Positions 6,985-14,147 of a DNA stretch of 19,291 nucleotides are shown here, in pieces. A model generated the notes under the pieces. That model saw only the letters and a program-made list of their open reading frames with translations, did not search any database and was not told where the DNA came from. The position numbers were made by a program, and so were the translations under genes. The stretch covers positions 1 through 19,291 of the forward strand of contig JBBSDW010000053.1 in the NCBI GenBank assembly GCA_038240295.1, written 5' to 3'. Each line of letters begins with the position of its first letter. The first letter of the stretch is position 1. This DNA comes from JABDDM01 sp038240295 (GTDB lineage: Bacteria > Bacteroidota > Ignavibacteria > Palsa-1295).

Positions 6985-7451
6985 GGTCGTCATTGACCAA
7001 TTCAGAGTAGATTCCTGTGGTATTGTTGTATTAAATTGATTCGTATCTTTGACGGGCCGACAACCAATGTTGCCAGCCGTCACTTCTTTTCGAGGCTGCC
7101 GCTCGCGATCCCACTCCTGCCGGTCACCGTGCTTTAGAGCAGGAATCGTGAACATTAACTGATCGCATTCGCATCCGCTTTCAGTGTCTGAAAGGATCCC
7201 CGTGTCGTATGCTCGCCACGAGCGAGCAGATAAGTGATCTTCGGATCTCGGATATCCCGTTTTGCGCCGACAGCCAAATTCTAACATTCCTGCGAAGTTG
7301 CAGGGACGCATCCATCAAAATTTTTACCCGGACCCTTACATCGCACCGAAATGACCTATCGAGGTTCATCCCGAACCCGAACAGGACACTCTGTGGCAGA
7401 ATGTGAATCCCCATCCATCGTTACTTGAATACCCACCTACCGTTTGATGTT
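6985..7451. other. Long leader/intergenic region upstream of rho
   Basis: Roughly 470 bp without a convincing gene. It holds a promoter candidate (7023-7051), a 5-bp hairpin GCTCG/CGAGC near 7209-7221, and a longer-range CCTGC/GCAGG pairing near 7115-7145. Frames here have no recognisable similarity. If transcription starts near 7058, the rho mRNA would have an untranslated leader of almost 400 nt. That would fit the known autoregulation of rho through Rho-dependent attenuation in its leader in other bacteria; this last point is inference. Confidence 0.4.
7023..7051 (+). promoter_or_regulatory. Candidate Bacteroidota-type sigma-70 promoter upstream of rho
   Basis: TATCTTTG (7044-7051) fits the TAnnTTTG -7 consensus of Bacteroidota exactly. 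A TTG at 7023-7025 lies 18 nt upstream, close to the usual -33 spacing. Motifs this short occur by chance, and no experimental support is available. Confidence 0.35.
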
Positions 7452-8735
7452 ATGGCATTAAGTGCAGTTGACCTCAAAACCAAAAAGATCGTAGAACTCA
7501 ATGATCTCGCTCGCAGTCTCGGAATCGACGGCTTTGCCGACCTTCGTAAACAAGAGTTGATCTTTAAGATCCTCGAAGCTGATTCCGCTAAATCCAAAGT
7601 CGGCCAGAACGGCAAAGAAGATGAAACCGGTACGCTCGCGTCCGGAGTACTCGAACTTCTGCCGGACGGATACGGATTTCTCCGCTCACCCGATTACAAC
7701 TATCTGCCTTCGCCCGACGATATTTACGTCTCGCCTTCGCAGATCAAAAAATTCAATCTTCGTACCGGCGACACGATCGAAGGGGGAGTGCGCCCACCGA
7801 AAGAAGGCGAACGCTTTTTCGCATTGCTCAAAGTTGACAAGATCAATTTCGTCGCAAGCGAGCTCAATCGCGACAGGCCGCTCTTCGACAATCTTACGCC
7901 GCTCTATCCGAATTCGCAGCTCATTCTCGAAACTTCGCCAGGCGAATATTCGATGCGCATCATGGATATCGCTTCGCCCATCGGCAAGGGGCAGCGCGGC
8001 CTGATCGTCTCTCCGCCAAAATCTGGTAAGACGGTTATCCTTCAAAAGATCGCGAACTCGATCGCAAGAAATTATCCTGAAGTAAAGCTTATCGTTCTGC
8101 TCATCGACGAGCGTCCGGAAGAAGTCACCGATATGGAGCGTTCCGTCAAGGCCGAAGTCATCTCTTCGACATTCGACGAACCGCCCGAGCGTCACGTTCA
8201 GGTTGCCGAAATGGTGATCGAGAAGGCGAAGCGTTTGGTCGAAGCGAAGCTCGATGTTGTGATCCTGCTTGACTCGATCACACGTCTCGCACGCGCACAC
8301 AATACGGTGGTGCCACACTCCGGAAAAATTCTTTCTGGTGGTGTCGATGCGATGGCATTGCACCGTCCGAAACGCTTCTTTGGCGCTGCGCGAAATGTTG
8401 AAGAGGGCGGCTCACTGACGATCATCGCGACGGCCCTTGTCGAAACAGGCTCAAGGATGGACGAAGTTATCTTCGAAGAATTCAAGGGTACGGGCAACAT
8501 GGAAATCGCACTTGACCGCAAATTGAGCGATCGCCGAATTTTCCCTGCGATGAATGTCAACTCGTCAGGTACGCGTAAGGAAGAATTGCTTCTCAGTGCC
8601 GACGAACTCAATCGCATGTGGATCATCCGCAAGTTGCTTGCGGATATGAATCAGGTCGATGCGATGGAATTCCTGCTCGATAGAATGCGCGGCACGAAGA
8701 CGAACAAGGAGTTCTTGCGCTCGATGTCGAGCTAA
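7452..8735 (+). CDS. rho: Transcription termination factor Rho
   Basis: Rho is a hexameric RNA-dependent ATPase that loads on C-rich nascent RNA and dislodges RNA polymerase. I chose the ATG at 7452 (protein MALSAVDLKTKK, 428 residues) because family N-termini begin there; a TTG further up at 7425 would only add nine unlikely residues. The domains are an N-terminal SAP-like helical part (1-45), a cold-shock-like RNA-binding domain (about 60-130, LPDGYGFLRS), and a RecA-type ATPase. Walker A is SPPKSGKT (187-194) and Walker B is VVILLDS (D274). The Q-loop is GKILSGGVD (291-299) and the R-loop is EFKGTGNME. Many Bacteroidota Rho proteins carry a long insert after the N-terminal domain; this one has only a short acidic linker (about 45-60). 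No Shine-Dalgarno is seen. Confidence 0.97.
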   Translation: MALSAVDLKTKKIVELNDLARSLGIDGFADLRKQELIFKILEADSAKSKVGQNGKEDETGTLASGVLELLPDGYGFLRSPDYNYLPSPDDIYVSPSQIKKFNLRTGDTIEGGVRPPKEGERFFALLKVDKINFVASELNRDRPLFDNLTPLYPNSQLILETSPGEYSMRIMDIASPIGKGQRGLIVSPPKSGKTVILQKIANSIARNYPEVKLIVLLIDERPEEVTDMERSVKAEVISSTFDEPPERHVQVAEMVIEKAKRLVEAKLDVVILLDSITRLARAHNTVVPHSGKILSGGVDAMALHRPKRFFGAARNVEEGGSLTIIATALVETGSRMDEVIFEEFKGTGNMEIALDRKLSDRRIFPAMNVNSSGTRKEELLLSADELNRMWIIRKLLADMNQVDAMEFLLDRMRGTKTNKEFLRSMSS

Positions 8736-8755
8736 CACGCTTGAGCGACAAGCGA

Positions 8756-8914
8756 ATGGCAACAAGCAAGGCAAACGAGCCGATACCCAACCGGTTCATC
8801 GAGACGGACCCGAGGATGTTCACGATCACCAAATGGGAAGATCTGACATCCGAGGTGAAGATGCAGGTGAATCCCGAGAGGGCGCAAGCCGAGCTTGATT
8901 CCGCCGGCAACTAA
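8756..8914 (+). CDS. Small hypothetical protein (52 residues) after rho
   Basis: An ATG at 8756, 20 nt after the rho stop, opens a 52-residue frame (MATSKANEPIPNRFIETDPR at the start) that ends just before the rho terminator hairpin. It is charged, has no signal peptide or membrane segment, and contains a central FTITKWEDLTSEV stretch that looks like a folded helix-strand unit. I do not recognise it. Its position inside the rho transcript and its codon use, which resembles its neighbours, favour a real gene, but its short length leaves doubt. Confidence 0.45.
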   Translation: MATSKANEPIPNRFIETDPRMFTITKWEDLTSEVKMQVNPERAQAELDSAGN

Positions 8915-8950
8915 TATCAGGCGGCGATCACCTGTAGTTCCAAAATTAGT

Positions 8951-8985
8951 AATGCCCGGCGTCATTAATGCCGGGCATTTCTTTT
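8951..8985. terminator. Strong terminator shared by rho and the convergent PBP gene
   Basis: AATGCCCGGC (8951-8960) and GCCGGGCATT (8970-8979) form a perfect 10-bp stem with a 9-nt loop, followed on the plus strand by TTTCTTTT. On the minus strand the same hairpin follows the PBP stop but has a weaker T-tract (ATTACTAATTTT), so it may work in both directions. Confidence 0.85.
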
Positions 8986-9020
8986 AGCGTTCACCCTCGA
9001 TTCAAATTCACAGTGCCTCG

Positions 9021-11372
9021 CTAATGCGACACAGGCTTGTTTGAAGGCTGCGGTTTTGGCGGTTGCATCGATGGCAGATCCGAATGAGGTATCGCGGGTT
9101 GAGACGGTGGCACGACTGGAATCGGGGTGGTTGGCGGGACTTGCGTGACCTGCGGTATCTTATCTTGAATGACTCCCGAGGTGTCGGGCTTTGGAGCCCC
9201 GCCGCCACTCGATGGATGATTGCCAGGTACTGCAGAATAATTTGTCTGGAAGTAAGTGATCTGCGGCTTGAGCGCCTCGTAGGTGTACTTCATGAAGAGG
9301 CCCCAGATCGGCGCTGCCTCACGGCCACCCTGAAAATCGGCTCCGCCCAAATTGACACGCTTATCGTCAAATCCCACCCAAACTCCAGCAGTGTATTGCG
9401 GGGTGTAGCCGATGAACCACGCATCGGCAGAACTTTGCGTTGTGCCAGTCTTTCCGGCTGCAGGAAAATGAAACCCAAGTGAACGAATACGAACGGCGGT
9501 ACCTGAATTCACGACATCCTCCAGTGCGCTCGTCATCATATGAGCTATCCGCTGATCGAACACCGTTTCAAGTTCCGGTTTGGAGCGATAGAGAATTTTT
9601 CCGTTGTGATCCTCTACGCGCAGGATCGCATAGGGCGTTGCACGCGTACCGTCATTGGCGAACGTGCTATAGGCGCTCGTGAGCTCAAGCGGATTTACTT
9701 CAGCTGTACCGAGCGCGATCGAGGGATACGCCGGAATGTTCGAACGAATACCAAGCCGCTTCGCCATGCGGATGACATCCTGGGTGCTCGTGATCTCAAG
9801 CATTGCGTGGATTGCGCATAGGTTGATCGAATATTGTAGTGCGGTTCTGATCGATCGCGAGCCGCCTGTTGCTTCGCCTTCGAAGTTGCCTGGCGACCAA
9901 ACATGATCTCCGTCGGGAATCGAGATCGGCTGGTTGGAGACCACTGTTTCTGGCGTCGCACCTGCTTCGAAAGCGGCCGCATAAATGATCGGCTTGAATG
10001 CGGAACCGGGCTGACGAACGATCTGTGTCACATGATTCAATCCATAGCGGGCTTCATTATAATTCGAGCTACCGACCATCGCCAAGATCTGTCCATTCTG
10101 CTGATCGAGGCAAACAAATCCGCACTGGAGCGTGATCTCAGCTTCTTTGACGCTGTCGGTAAAATCCTTATCGCCACGAAGCTCGACGTTGACCTTGTGC
10201 TTTTCGATCGCATTTGGAGCTTGCCGATAATCCTGATCGGCGCGAATTGCTTTTGCCAAAAGCGAATCGAGCAGTGGCTTATGCTGCGCCCAGTTCCAGC
10301 GTTTGTCAACGAAGTTCTTCTGATAGTTCGTCATGTGCTCCGTGACCGCACGATTCGCAGCGCGCTGCATCTGGGCGTTCAGCGTTGTGTAGACGACGAG
10401 ACCGTCGCGATAGAGATCGTACCCGCTTAGCTCCGGCCGCTTTGCCAGATCCTGCCGGATCATTTCGGCAAAGTGCGGCGCAATGCCGTGATAGCCCTGG
10501 ATCGCCTGGACCTTGAGGGGCTCCGTCTTGAATTTCTCGGCCTGCACCCTATTGATATATTTCGCGTCGACCATATTATCGATTACGGTATTGCGGCGTG
10601 CGACGGCGTGTTCGTAATCGTCATCCGGATCGTAATTTTCGGGGCCTTTGAGAATGCCAACGAGATAGGCGCTTTGTGCGGGCGTTAATTTTTCAACATC
10701 GCGCCCAAAATAAACTTGCGCAGCCGCTTCGATGCCGTAGGCACCACGGCCGAAATAGGCGACGTTGAGATACATCTCGAGGATCTCGTTTTTTGTATGC
10801 GTTCGCTCGATCTGCACTGCCGAAACGACTTCGCGAAGTTTGCGGAGCGCCGATTTCTCCTGCGAGAGATAAAGATTGCGCGCAAGCTGCTGCGTGATCG
10901 TGCTGGCGCCTTGTCTCGGCGAGAGCGTGACAACGTCCGTCCAGGCAGCGCGAAGGTTACCCCAAATGTTGACACCCCAGTGATGATAAAAGTCGCGGTC
11001 CTCGGTAGCGAGCAGTGCGTCGATCAGATCTTTCGGAACATCTTTCAAATGAACCGTCGTCCGATTTTTGATGAAATATTGATCGAGCAATTCACCATCG
11101 GCCGAGACCAATCGTGTCGCGAGCTCCGGTTTTGGATTCTCCAGTTGATCGAGCGTCGGCAATCCTTTGCTCACCACGATCCAAAGCCAGACGCAAACGC
11201 CCAAAAACAGGAAAAGGCAGGTGAGCAGGTAATGCCACCACCGAAATCGTTTCAGGAAAGGCTTGCGCTCCTCCGGCGGCCCTGCGGGATAATTATAATC
11301 TTCAGCGCCCTCGGGGATCATGTGCGGGCCGTTGTTCGTATACGCGCCGTCGTCCCACCAATGTTTTGACAT
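9021..11372 (-). CDS. Class A penicillin-binding protein (peptidoglycan glycosyltransferase/transpeptidase, PBP1A type)
   Basis: A bifunctional murein synthase of 783 residues, anchored in the inner membrane with its catalytic domains in the periplasm. A short cytoplasmic N-terminus precedes one membrane segment (about 46-68). The GT51 domain follows: ATEDRDFYHHWG with catalytic E124, then QGASTITQQLARN (154-166) and the NEILEMYLN helix (195-203), completing the glycan polymerase. The transpeptidase has SAFK (S457 as acyl-enzyme nucleophile), SIN (515-517) and KTGT (641-644). The C-terminal tail from about 725 is rich in Pro, Ser, Gln and Gly and probably disordered. The ATG at 11372 gives the usual short cytoplasmic N-terminus; no Shine-Dalgarno is seen. 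It is transcribed alone, convergent with rho and divergent from the sigma-factor gene. It could equally be called mrcA or pbpF. Confidence 0.95.
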   Translation of the reverse strand: MSKHWWDDGAYTNNGPHMIPEGAEDYNYPAGPPEERKPFLKRFRWWHYLLTCLFLFLGVCVWLWIVVSKGLPTLDQLENPKPELATRLVSADGELLDQYFIKNRTTVHLKDVPKDLIDALLATEDRDFYHHWGVNIWGNLRAAWTDVVTLSPRQGASTITQQLARNLYLSQEKSALRKLREVVSAVQIERTHTKNEILEMYLNVAYFGRGAYGIEAAAQVYFGRDVEKLTPAQSAYLVGILKGPENYDPDDDYEHAVARRNTVIDNMVDAKYINRVQAEKFKTEPLKVQAIQGYHGIAPHFAEMIRQDLAKRPELSGYDLYRDGLVVYTTLNAQMQRAANRAVTEHMTNYQKNFVDKRWNWAQHKPLLDSLLAKAIRADQDYRQAPNAIEKHKVNVELRGDKDFTDSVKEAEITLQCGFVCLDQQNGQILAMVGSSNYNEARYGLNHVTQIVRQPGSAFKPIIYAAAFEAGATPETVVSNQPISIPDGDHVWSPGNFEGEATGGSRSIRTALQYSINLCAIHAMLEITSTQDVIRMAKRLGIRSNIPAYPSIALGTAEVNPLELTSAYSTFANDGTRATPYAILRVEDHNGKILYRSKPELETVFDQRIAHMMTSALEDVVNSGTAVRIRSLGFHFPAAGKTGTTQSSADAWFIGYTPQYTAGVWVGFDDKRVNLGGADFQGGREAAPIWGLFMKYTYEALKPQITYFQTNYSAVPGNHPSSGGGAPKPDTSGVIQDKIPQVTQVPPTTPIPVVPPSQPAIPHSDLPSMQPPKPQPSNKPVSH

Positions 11373-11504
11373 AAAGTATTTTCACTGCCTAATGACGATC
11401 CGTTCTCGGACGCCAAACTACAACAAAAGTTACGCACGGGAAGGTGCACTCGGATATTCAACAGATTGGATGAAAGGTATGATTCTTGAGAAACACAATT
11501 TGCG

Positions 11505-11638
11505 GGTCATTGCGAGGAGGCACCAGCCGACGAAGCAATCTCCATGAGCGGGGTACCCGGTCTTCGCATTCTTCCCCGCTCTTGGAGATTGCTTCGTCGA
11601 TTGATTCGCTAAGCGAATCAATCCCCCTCGCAATGACC
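11505..11638. repeat. Long imperfect palindrome, extragenic repeat element
   Basis: A 134-bp inverted repeat lies in the PBP-sigma divergent intergenic region. The outer arms GGTCATTGCGAGG (11505-11517) and CCTCGCAATGACC (11626-11638) pair perfectly. The middle arms CGACGAAGCAATCTCCA (11528-11544) and TGGAGATTGCTTCGTCG (11583-11599) pair perfectly over 17 bp. The inner arms AGCGGGG (11547-11553) and CCCCGCT (11574-11580) also pair. One side carries an extra small palindrome, TTGATTCGCT/AGCGAATCAA (11601-11621). I recall strings like GTCATTGCGAGG and GACGAAGCAATCTCC as widely dispersed palindromic repeats in many unrelated bacterial genomes, but this could not be checked here. Open frames across it are products of the palindrome and not genes. 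Confidence 0.88.
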
Positions 11639-11709
11639 GGTTAAGTTTCGATTAACGCGGCACCGAATATTTCTCACGTAACTTCGTCTTGTCTCTATAT
11701 GCATGACAG

Positions 11710-12291
11710 ATGGACGCAGCGATTGTATTTGGAGTGACAGCAGCAGCCGGGGGAGCGGGCGAGAGGGAGTCGGTTGAGGCTCGGCTGACGCATGCCGTAA
11801 AGTCGGCGGAAAAAGGTCTGCTCGCATTTATTCGAAAACAGATCGACGATCTCGATGAGTCTGAAGATCTTTTGCAGGACGTGTTCTATCAACTTGCGGT
11901 CAACTACGATCCAGCTGCGCCGATCGCGAATATCACAGGCTGGTTGTACCGAGTTGCTCGAAACAAGATCATCGATCTCTATCGCAAACGCGGTTCGCGA
12001 GGCACCGATCTCAATCTTGAACACGCAGCTTCCGCTTCGGACATGCTTGACAATGCCGACCTGCCCTACGAGCAGGAAATGATGTGGGAAGCGTTCAACG
12101 AAGCGCTGGCCGATCTGCCGAAAGCGCAACGGGAAGTTTTTGTCATGAACGAGATGGAAGGTTTGAGCTTCAAGGAAATTTCCGCGCGGCTTTCGGTGCC
12201 GGTCAATACGCTCCTTTCGCGTAAGCATTCAGCCGTTGTGCAGCTTCGTGAATCGCTGTCGGAAGTTTACAGCGAATTGTCAGACGCTTAA
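11710..12291 (+). CDS. ECF-type RNA polymerase sigma factor
   Basis: A 193-residue sigma-70-family factor with only regions 2 and 4. Region 2 (about 25-95) contains SEDLLQDVFYQL, which contacts the core enzyme, and GWLYRVARNKIIDLYRKRG, which melts and recognises the -10 element. After an acidic linker, region 4 (about 130-185) has LPKAQREVFVMNEMEGLSFKEISARLSVPVNTLLSRKHSAV, the helix-turn-helix for the -35 element. The small N-terminal extension (Ala/Gly-rich, about 20 residues) is variable. No anti-sigma factor of a known type follows; the next gene encodes a small membrane protein 58 nt downstream. The ATG at 11710 lacks a Shine-Dalgarno. The regulon is unknown. Confidence 0.92.
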   Translation: MDAAIVFGVTAAAGGAGERESVEARLTHAVKSAEKGLLAFIRKQIDDLDESEDLLQDVFYQLAVNYDPAAPIANITGWLYRVARNKIIDLYRKRGSRGTDLNLEHAASASDMLDNADLPYEQEMMWEAFNEALADLPKAQREVFVMNEMEGLSFKEISARLSVPVNTLLSRKHSAVVQLRESLSEVYSELSDA

Positions 12292-12339
12292 GAGCAGAAC
12301 GTACCGCCCTCAGATTCAGAATTTATCTACAAACATATC

Positions 12340-12345
12340 AGGAGG
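12340..12345 (+). promoter_or_regulatory. Consensus Shine-Dalgarno before the small membrane protein
   Basis: AGGAGG, 4 nt upstream of the ATG at 12350, fixes that start. It is notable because almost no other gene in the window has a recognisable ribosome-binding site. Confidence 0.8.
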
Positions 12346-12349
12346 TTTT

Positions 12350-12694
12350 ATGGGCTTCGGACCATTCAGGATCATAAAAGGAATCATCTTTTTAGCCATT
12401 GGCTCATTCATTCTCGGGGGATTTATTTCGCTCTTATGGAATGCGCTCGTACCTGATATTTTTCATGGCGGACAGATCAATTATATTCAGGGCGTCGGAC
12501 TGTTCCTGCTATCGAGGCTGCTGCTCGGGCATCCTTTTGGCGGCGGTGGGAGGCCCAGGGGACGCGGGCGCTGGAACAAAGGCGGCTGGCAGGACTGGGC
12601 AAAAAACTCCGGTCAGCCGAAAGGCAACTGGAACTGGTCGTGGTCGAATGACTGCGAACCGAACACTACCATAGAGGGCGAAGTAGTCTCTTGA
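12350..12694 (+). CDS. Small membrane protein with Gly/Arg/Trp-rich tail, partner of the sigma factor gene
   Basis: The protein has 114 residues with two hydrophobic segments: IIKGIIFLAIGSFILGGFISLL (about 8-29) and YIQGVGLFLLSRLLL (about 45-59). They are separated by LWNALVPDIF. A soluble tail follows, rich in Gly, Arg and Trp (GGGGRPRGRGRWNKGGWQDW and onward). I recall small proteins with the pattern LLWN-x-LxP-x-IF followed by a GLxLLS segment next to ECF sigma genes in many bacteria, but no function is known to me. The longer open frame upstream (from 12236) overlaps the sigma gene; the AGGAGG before 12350 decides the start. Its neighbourhood suggests a membrane sensor or anti-sigma role; this is inference only. 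Confidence 0.85.
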   Translation: MGFGPFRIIKGIIFLAIGSFILGGFISLLWNALVPDIFHGGQINYIQGVGLFLLSRLLLGHPFGGGGRPRGRGRWNKGGWQDWAKNSGQPKGNWNWSWSNDCEPNTTIEGEVVS

Positions 12695-12697
12695 GTG

Positions 12698-12716
12698 GTG
12701 GGCTTCCGCGGCCCAC
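12698..12716. terminator. Hairpin between convergent genes (weak terminator candidate)
   Basis: GTGGGC (12698-12703) and GCCCAC (12711-12716) form a 6-bp GC-rich stem just after the stop at 12694 and before the end of the minus-strand gene at 12736. There is no continuous T-tract on either side, so termination efficiency is doubtful. Confidence 0.4.
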
Positions 12717-12735
12717 TCGACTCGCCGATTCTAAT

Positions 12736-13422
12736 TTAATCCCAGAATCCGTCGAAGAGATTTGTTTTGAAAAGAACTCCGAAGGATACGCGAGCCTGAT
12801 CTCCTAGTTGTCCGTCGAAGGTCGTTGGGATGAGCAGCATACGATAGAGTCCAGTCAACTCGAAGCTTAACGCATCGCTCGCATGCAGCGCGATCCCGAG
12901 CGAAACATCGCCGCCAAGCGAAACTCCGAATGCGGCAAACGAAGTAGTGCCACTCGTTGCGTGCGTCGTCTTATGAATGAGCACGGCAGGCTCCAGGCCC
13001 GCTGCGACAAACGGCTCGATGATACTGCCATAGTCGCAAAACCTTGCGAGCAGTGGAATTCCGACAGACGAGAGACTATAAAGCGCTGCGCCTGAGAGCT
13101 GGTTTTGTGTCTCTTTTGAATTGATGTAAACAACTCCTGTCTCGATCTTGATAAGATTCGACGATGCAATGACGCCTCGGAGTCCGAAATGGTAAGATGT
13201 TTTTTCAGAGGAGGATCCCGTCTCCTGCGCTTGAAAGTTATTGCTCGCAAGGATGGAAGGAACGGCCAGATTTGTCCCACCCGTTAACCCGAAAAAGCTC
13301 TGTGCAGGCGCTAAATCCGGCAGAACAGTCATGCCTGCGAGAATTAACGTTGCCCAAAAGAAGCGTATGGCTAAATTCTTGCATTCAGCGTGCACGCATC
13401 GACCGATGGATCGTATTAGCAT
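12736..13422 (-). CDS. Outer-membrane beta-barrel protein (PorT-like family)
   Basis: An exported protein of about 228 residues. The N-terminus contains a hydrophobic signal segment (AIRFFWATLILAGMTVL) ending near LAPAQ/SFFGL, a plausible signal-peptidase I site. The mature part alternates polar and hydrophobic residues in short beta-strand-like runs and contains EPFVAAGLEPAVL, typical of eight-stranded barrels of the OmpA/PorT kind. It ends in aromatic residues (NLFDGFWD). I chose the ATG at 13422 because earlier ATGs would overlap the divergent gene; a GTG at 13395 gives a more compact signal peptide and is an equal alternative. The ligand or role is unknown. It diverges from another barrel gene with only a 22-bp gap. 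Confidence 0.8.
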   Translation of the reverse strand: MLIRSIGRCVHAECKNLAIRFFWATLILAGMTVLPDLAPAQSFFGLTGGTNLAVPSILASNNFQAQETGSSSEKTSYHFGLRGVIASSNLIKIETGVVYINSKETQNQLSGAALYSLSSVGIPLLARFCDYGSIIEPFVAAGLEPAVLIHKTTHATSGTTSFAAFGVSLGGDVSLGIALHASDALSFELTGLYRMLLIPTTFDGQLGDQARVSFGVLFKTNLFDGFWD

Positions 13423-13444
13423 ATTTAAGCCAATTCGTTTGAGC

Positions 13445-13963
13445 ATGAAAAATTCGTTTCGCATCCTAATTCCGATCGTTGCAGTCCTCGTTCTGCTGTC
13501 TGCCAACACGGCCGAGGCGCAGTTCGTCAATGGAAGTTTCTATGTAGGGCCCGAAATCGGTGTTCCGAGTTATGGCACCGGTGCAGCAGCCGGATTGCTT
13601 GCCGAATTTCCACTGACAGACGCGAAGTCGTTCGGCCCGGGTATCCTTGCACTCGGGATTCGTGGTGATTATTGGACGACGAAGGATCCCAACTACCTCT
13701 ATCATTTCCTGGCCATCAGCGCCATGGCGAACTACCATTTCCCGCTCGACAAAGGAAAGTTCGATCCCTTTATTGGGGCAGGTCTGGGTTACGATATCGT
13801 AGGTACAACTCAAACCGGGACCGCCCCGGTGAGCTATAAAAGTCGGCCATTTTTTACGGCACAAGTGGGCTCAAGGTATTTCCTGACTTCACGTTTCGAT
13901 TTCCGTGCCCAGGTGGGATTTGGCGATTGCTACCTCGCACTGGGGTTTGACTTCAGACTTTAA
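13445..13963 (+). CDS. Outer-membrane beta-barrel protein
   Basis: A 172-residue exported protein. The signal peptide is clear: MKNSFRILIPIVAVLVLLSA followed by NTAEA/QF as the cleavage region. The mature protein opens with NGSFYVGPEIGVPS and has the alternating pattern of a small barrel with KFDPFIGAGLGYDIV in the middle. It ends in GFDFRL, with terminal aromatics near the C-terminus as outer-membrane insertases prefer. The ATG at 13445 is preferred over upstream starts because it places the signal peptide at the N-terminus. The gene is divergent from the similar barrel gene at 12736-13422, so the two may be co-regulated. A 21-bp tandem duplication begins in its last codons. The function is unknown. 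Confidence 0.83.
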   Translation: MKNSFRILIPIVAVLVLLSANTAEAQFVNGSFYVGPEIGVPSYGTGAAAGLLAEFPLTDAKSFGPGILALGIRGDYWTTKDPNYLYHFLAISAMANYHFPLDKGKFDPFIGAGLGYDIVGTTQTGTAPVSYKSRPFFTAQVGSRYFLTSRFDFRAQVGFGDCYLALGFDFRL

Positions 13964-13996
13964 GAGTTCGAGCGGAGACTTTAAGAGTTCGGGCGG
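13955..13996. repeat. 21-bp tandem duplication spanning a stop codon
   Basis: AGACTTTAAGAGTTCG plus AGCGG (13955-13975) is repeated as the same 16-mer plus GGCGG (13976-13996), with one mismatch. The first copy contains the last codons and the TAA (13961-13963) of the barrel gene, so the duplication adds a second in-register TAA downstream without changing the protein. Confidence 0.85.
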
Positions 13997-14052
13997 CCGC
14001 GCTGCGGAGGGGGAGCGCTGCATAGCGCCACGTAAGAATCCCGCCCCTGTTC

Positions 14053-14092
14053 GCTGTTCCCCGTTTGCTGTTCCCCGTTTGCTGTTCCCTGT
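14053..14092. repeat. 14-bp tandem repeat, nearly three copies
   Basis: GCTGTTCCCCGTTT at 14053-14066 and 14067-14080 is followed by a partial third copy, GCTGTTCCCTGT (14081-14092). It is intergenic, between convergent genes. The function is unknown. Confidence 0.85.
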
Positions 14093-14147
14093 CCGCTTGA
14101 ACGGGCAGCGTCGGAAGCGTCCCAGGCGGGAGGAGTCAGAACAATCG

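Noticed and set aside
7209..7406. Possible 65-codon leader gene upstream of rho
   Set aside because: No Shine-Dalgarno, no recognisable composition, and the frame starts at a weak position. I see no reason to prefer it over chance.
11430..11633. Open frames across the 11.4-11.6 kb intergenic region on both strands
   Set aside because: They arise from the palindromic repeat and have no independent protein features.
13955..14092. Short repeats considered as a CRISPR array
   Set aside because: The units are directly adjacent with no spacers of regular size, and no cas genes are present.
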